A stretch of DNA of 5,679 nt from Pedosphaera sp. (GTDB taxonomy: Bacteria; Verrucomicrobiota; Verrucomicrobiae; Limisphaerales; Pedosphaeraceae), in NCBI GenBank assembly GCA_028293265.1, contig JAQGPB010000444.1:1-5679 (forward strand), given 5' to 3'. Below are positions 5,431-5,679 of this stretch, piece after piece. Position 1 is the stretch's first letter, and each line of letters starts with the position of its first letter. The position numbers and the translations under genes are program-made. The notes below the pieces were generated by a model that saw nothing but the letters and a program-made list of their open reading frames with translations, ran no database searches and was not told where the DNA came from.

Positions 5431-5679
5431 ATGAAAAACCTTTCTTCATTCCGCACTCCGCAGTCCGCGTTCCGCGCCCGGCTTGGTTTCACCCTGATTG
5501 AGTTGCTCGTCGTCATTGCCATCATTGCTGTCCTAGCCGGGCTGTTGTTGCCGGTGCTGGCCAAGGTCAAGGAGAAAGGCAAAATCACGAAGGCCAAGCT
5601 TGAGATCAAGAACATAGAAGCGGCCATCAAACAATATGAAACCACCTACAGCCGCCTGCCGATTTCTTCGCTCGCAGCC
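5431..5679 (+). CDS. Second pseudopilin / prepilin-type protein (partial, N-terminal part)
   Basis: The frame is open to the window edge, giving 83 residues. The leader MKNLSSFRTPQSAFRARLG is followed by FTLIELLVVIAIIAVLAGLL, a canonical class III signal. Cleavage is expected after Gly19, with methylation of Phe20 and the +5 Glu24. After the helix a Lys-rich amphipathic stretch (KVKEKGKITKAKLEIKN) leads into IEAAIKQYETTYSRLP, typical of the region after the pseudopilin helix. Start choice: ATG 5431 aligns with the start of the first pseudopilin gene, the DNA matching at 31 of the first 36 positions. ATG 5410 is also in frame and would add MKFKTKS; the frame stays open back to ATG 5185, which would add an implausible 82-residue extension through a repeat. 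The protein probably works with the GspG-like protein as another subunit of the pilus or pseudopilus. Confidence 0.88.
   Translation, partial: MKNLSSFRTPQSAFRARLGFTLIELLVVIAIIAVLAGLLLPVLAKVKEKGKITKAKLEIKNIEAAIKQYETTYSRLPISSLAA
5448..5475. repeat. Degenerate heptanucleotide repeat in the second prepilin leader
   Basis: Four consecutive 7-base units, ATTCCGC, ACTCCGC, AGTCCGC and GTTCCGC, share the core TCCGC and the same period as the perfect array in the first prepilin gene. The units have diverged in their first two bases, so slippage should be less likely here. Confidence 0.75.

Overview
The window carries the assembly core of a type IV pilus / type II secretion-like machine and part of its prepilin set, with a small toxin-antitoxin-like module and repeat-rich spacers between them. 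All supported genes are on the + strand. The style points to a Verrucomicrobiota-like bacterium (Pedosphaera/Limisphaerales type): moderately high GC, weak or absent Shine-Dalgarno sites, prepilins whose leaders are built from short TCCGC-containing repeats, and intergenic hairpin-pair repeats. That assignment is an inference from style, not from a marker gene.

Layout. Positions 2-82 hold the last 26 codons of an unidentified upstream gene. Positions 87-1793 encode a complete PilB/GspE-family assembly ATPase, followed 26 bp later by a complete PilC/GspF-family inner-membrane platform protein (1820-3142). A gap of about 590 bp without a credible gene (3143-3733) contains a 139-bp REP-doublet-like element and, at its right end, a promoter overlapped by closely spaced palindromes. 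It leads into a BrnT-like toxin gene (3734-4021) and, after a 110-bp gap, a CopG/ribbon-helix-helix antitoxin gene (4132-4407). Ten bases later a GspG-like pseudopilin gene starts (4418-5155). A 275-bp spacer with a second inverted-repeat element follows, then the 5' part of a second pseudopilin gene (about 5431 to the window end).

How they fit: the ATPase would drive the platform protein, which extracts processed (pseudo)pilins from the membrane into a pilus or pseudopilus; the two prepilins are candidate subunits of the same or a related machine. The toxin-antitoxin pair looks like an accessory insertion between core and subunits, and its likely promoter may also drive the first pseudopilin gene.

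Most notable signals: (1) a perfect four-copy 7-bp repeat inside the first prepilin leader, where gain or loss of one unit would shift the frame and end translation early; (2) near-identical leader-coding DNA in the two prepilin genes; (3) two inverted-repeat elements of related architecture; (4) palindromes 11 bp apart overlapping the toxin promoter; (5) an atypical BrnT-like toxin lacking the usual N-terminal Lys-His-Gly motif. No RNA genes, CRISPR arrays or transposase genes were recognised.
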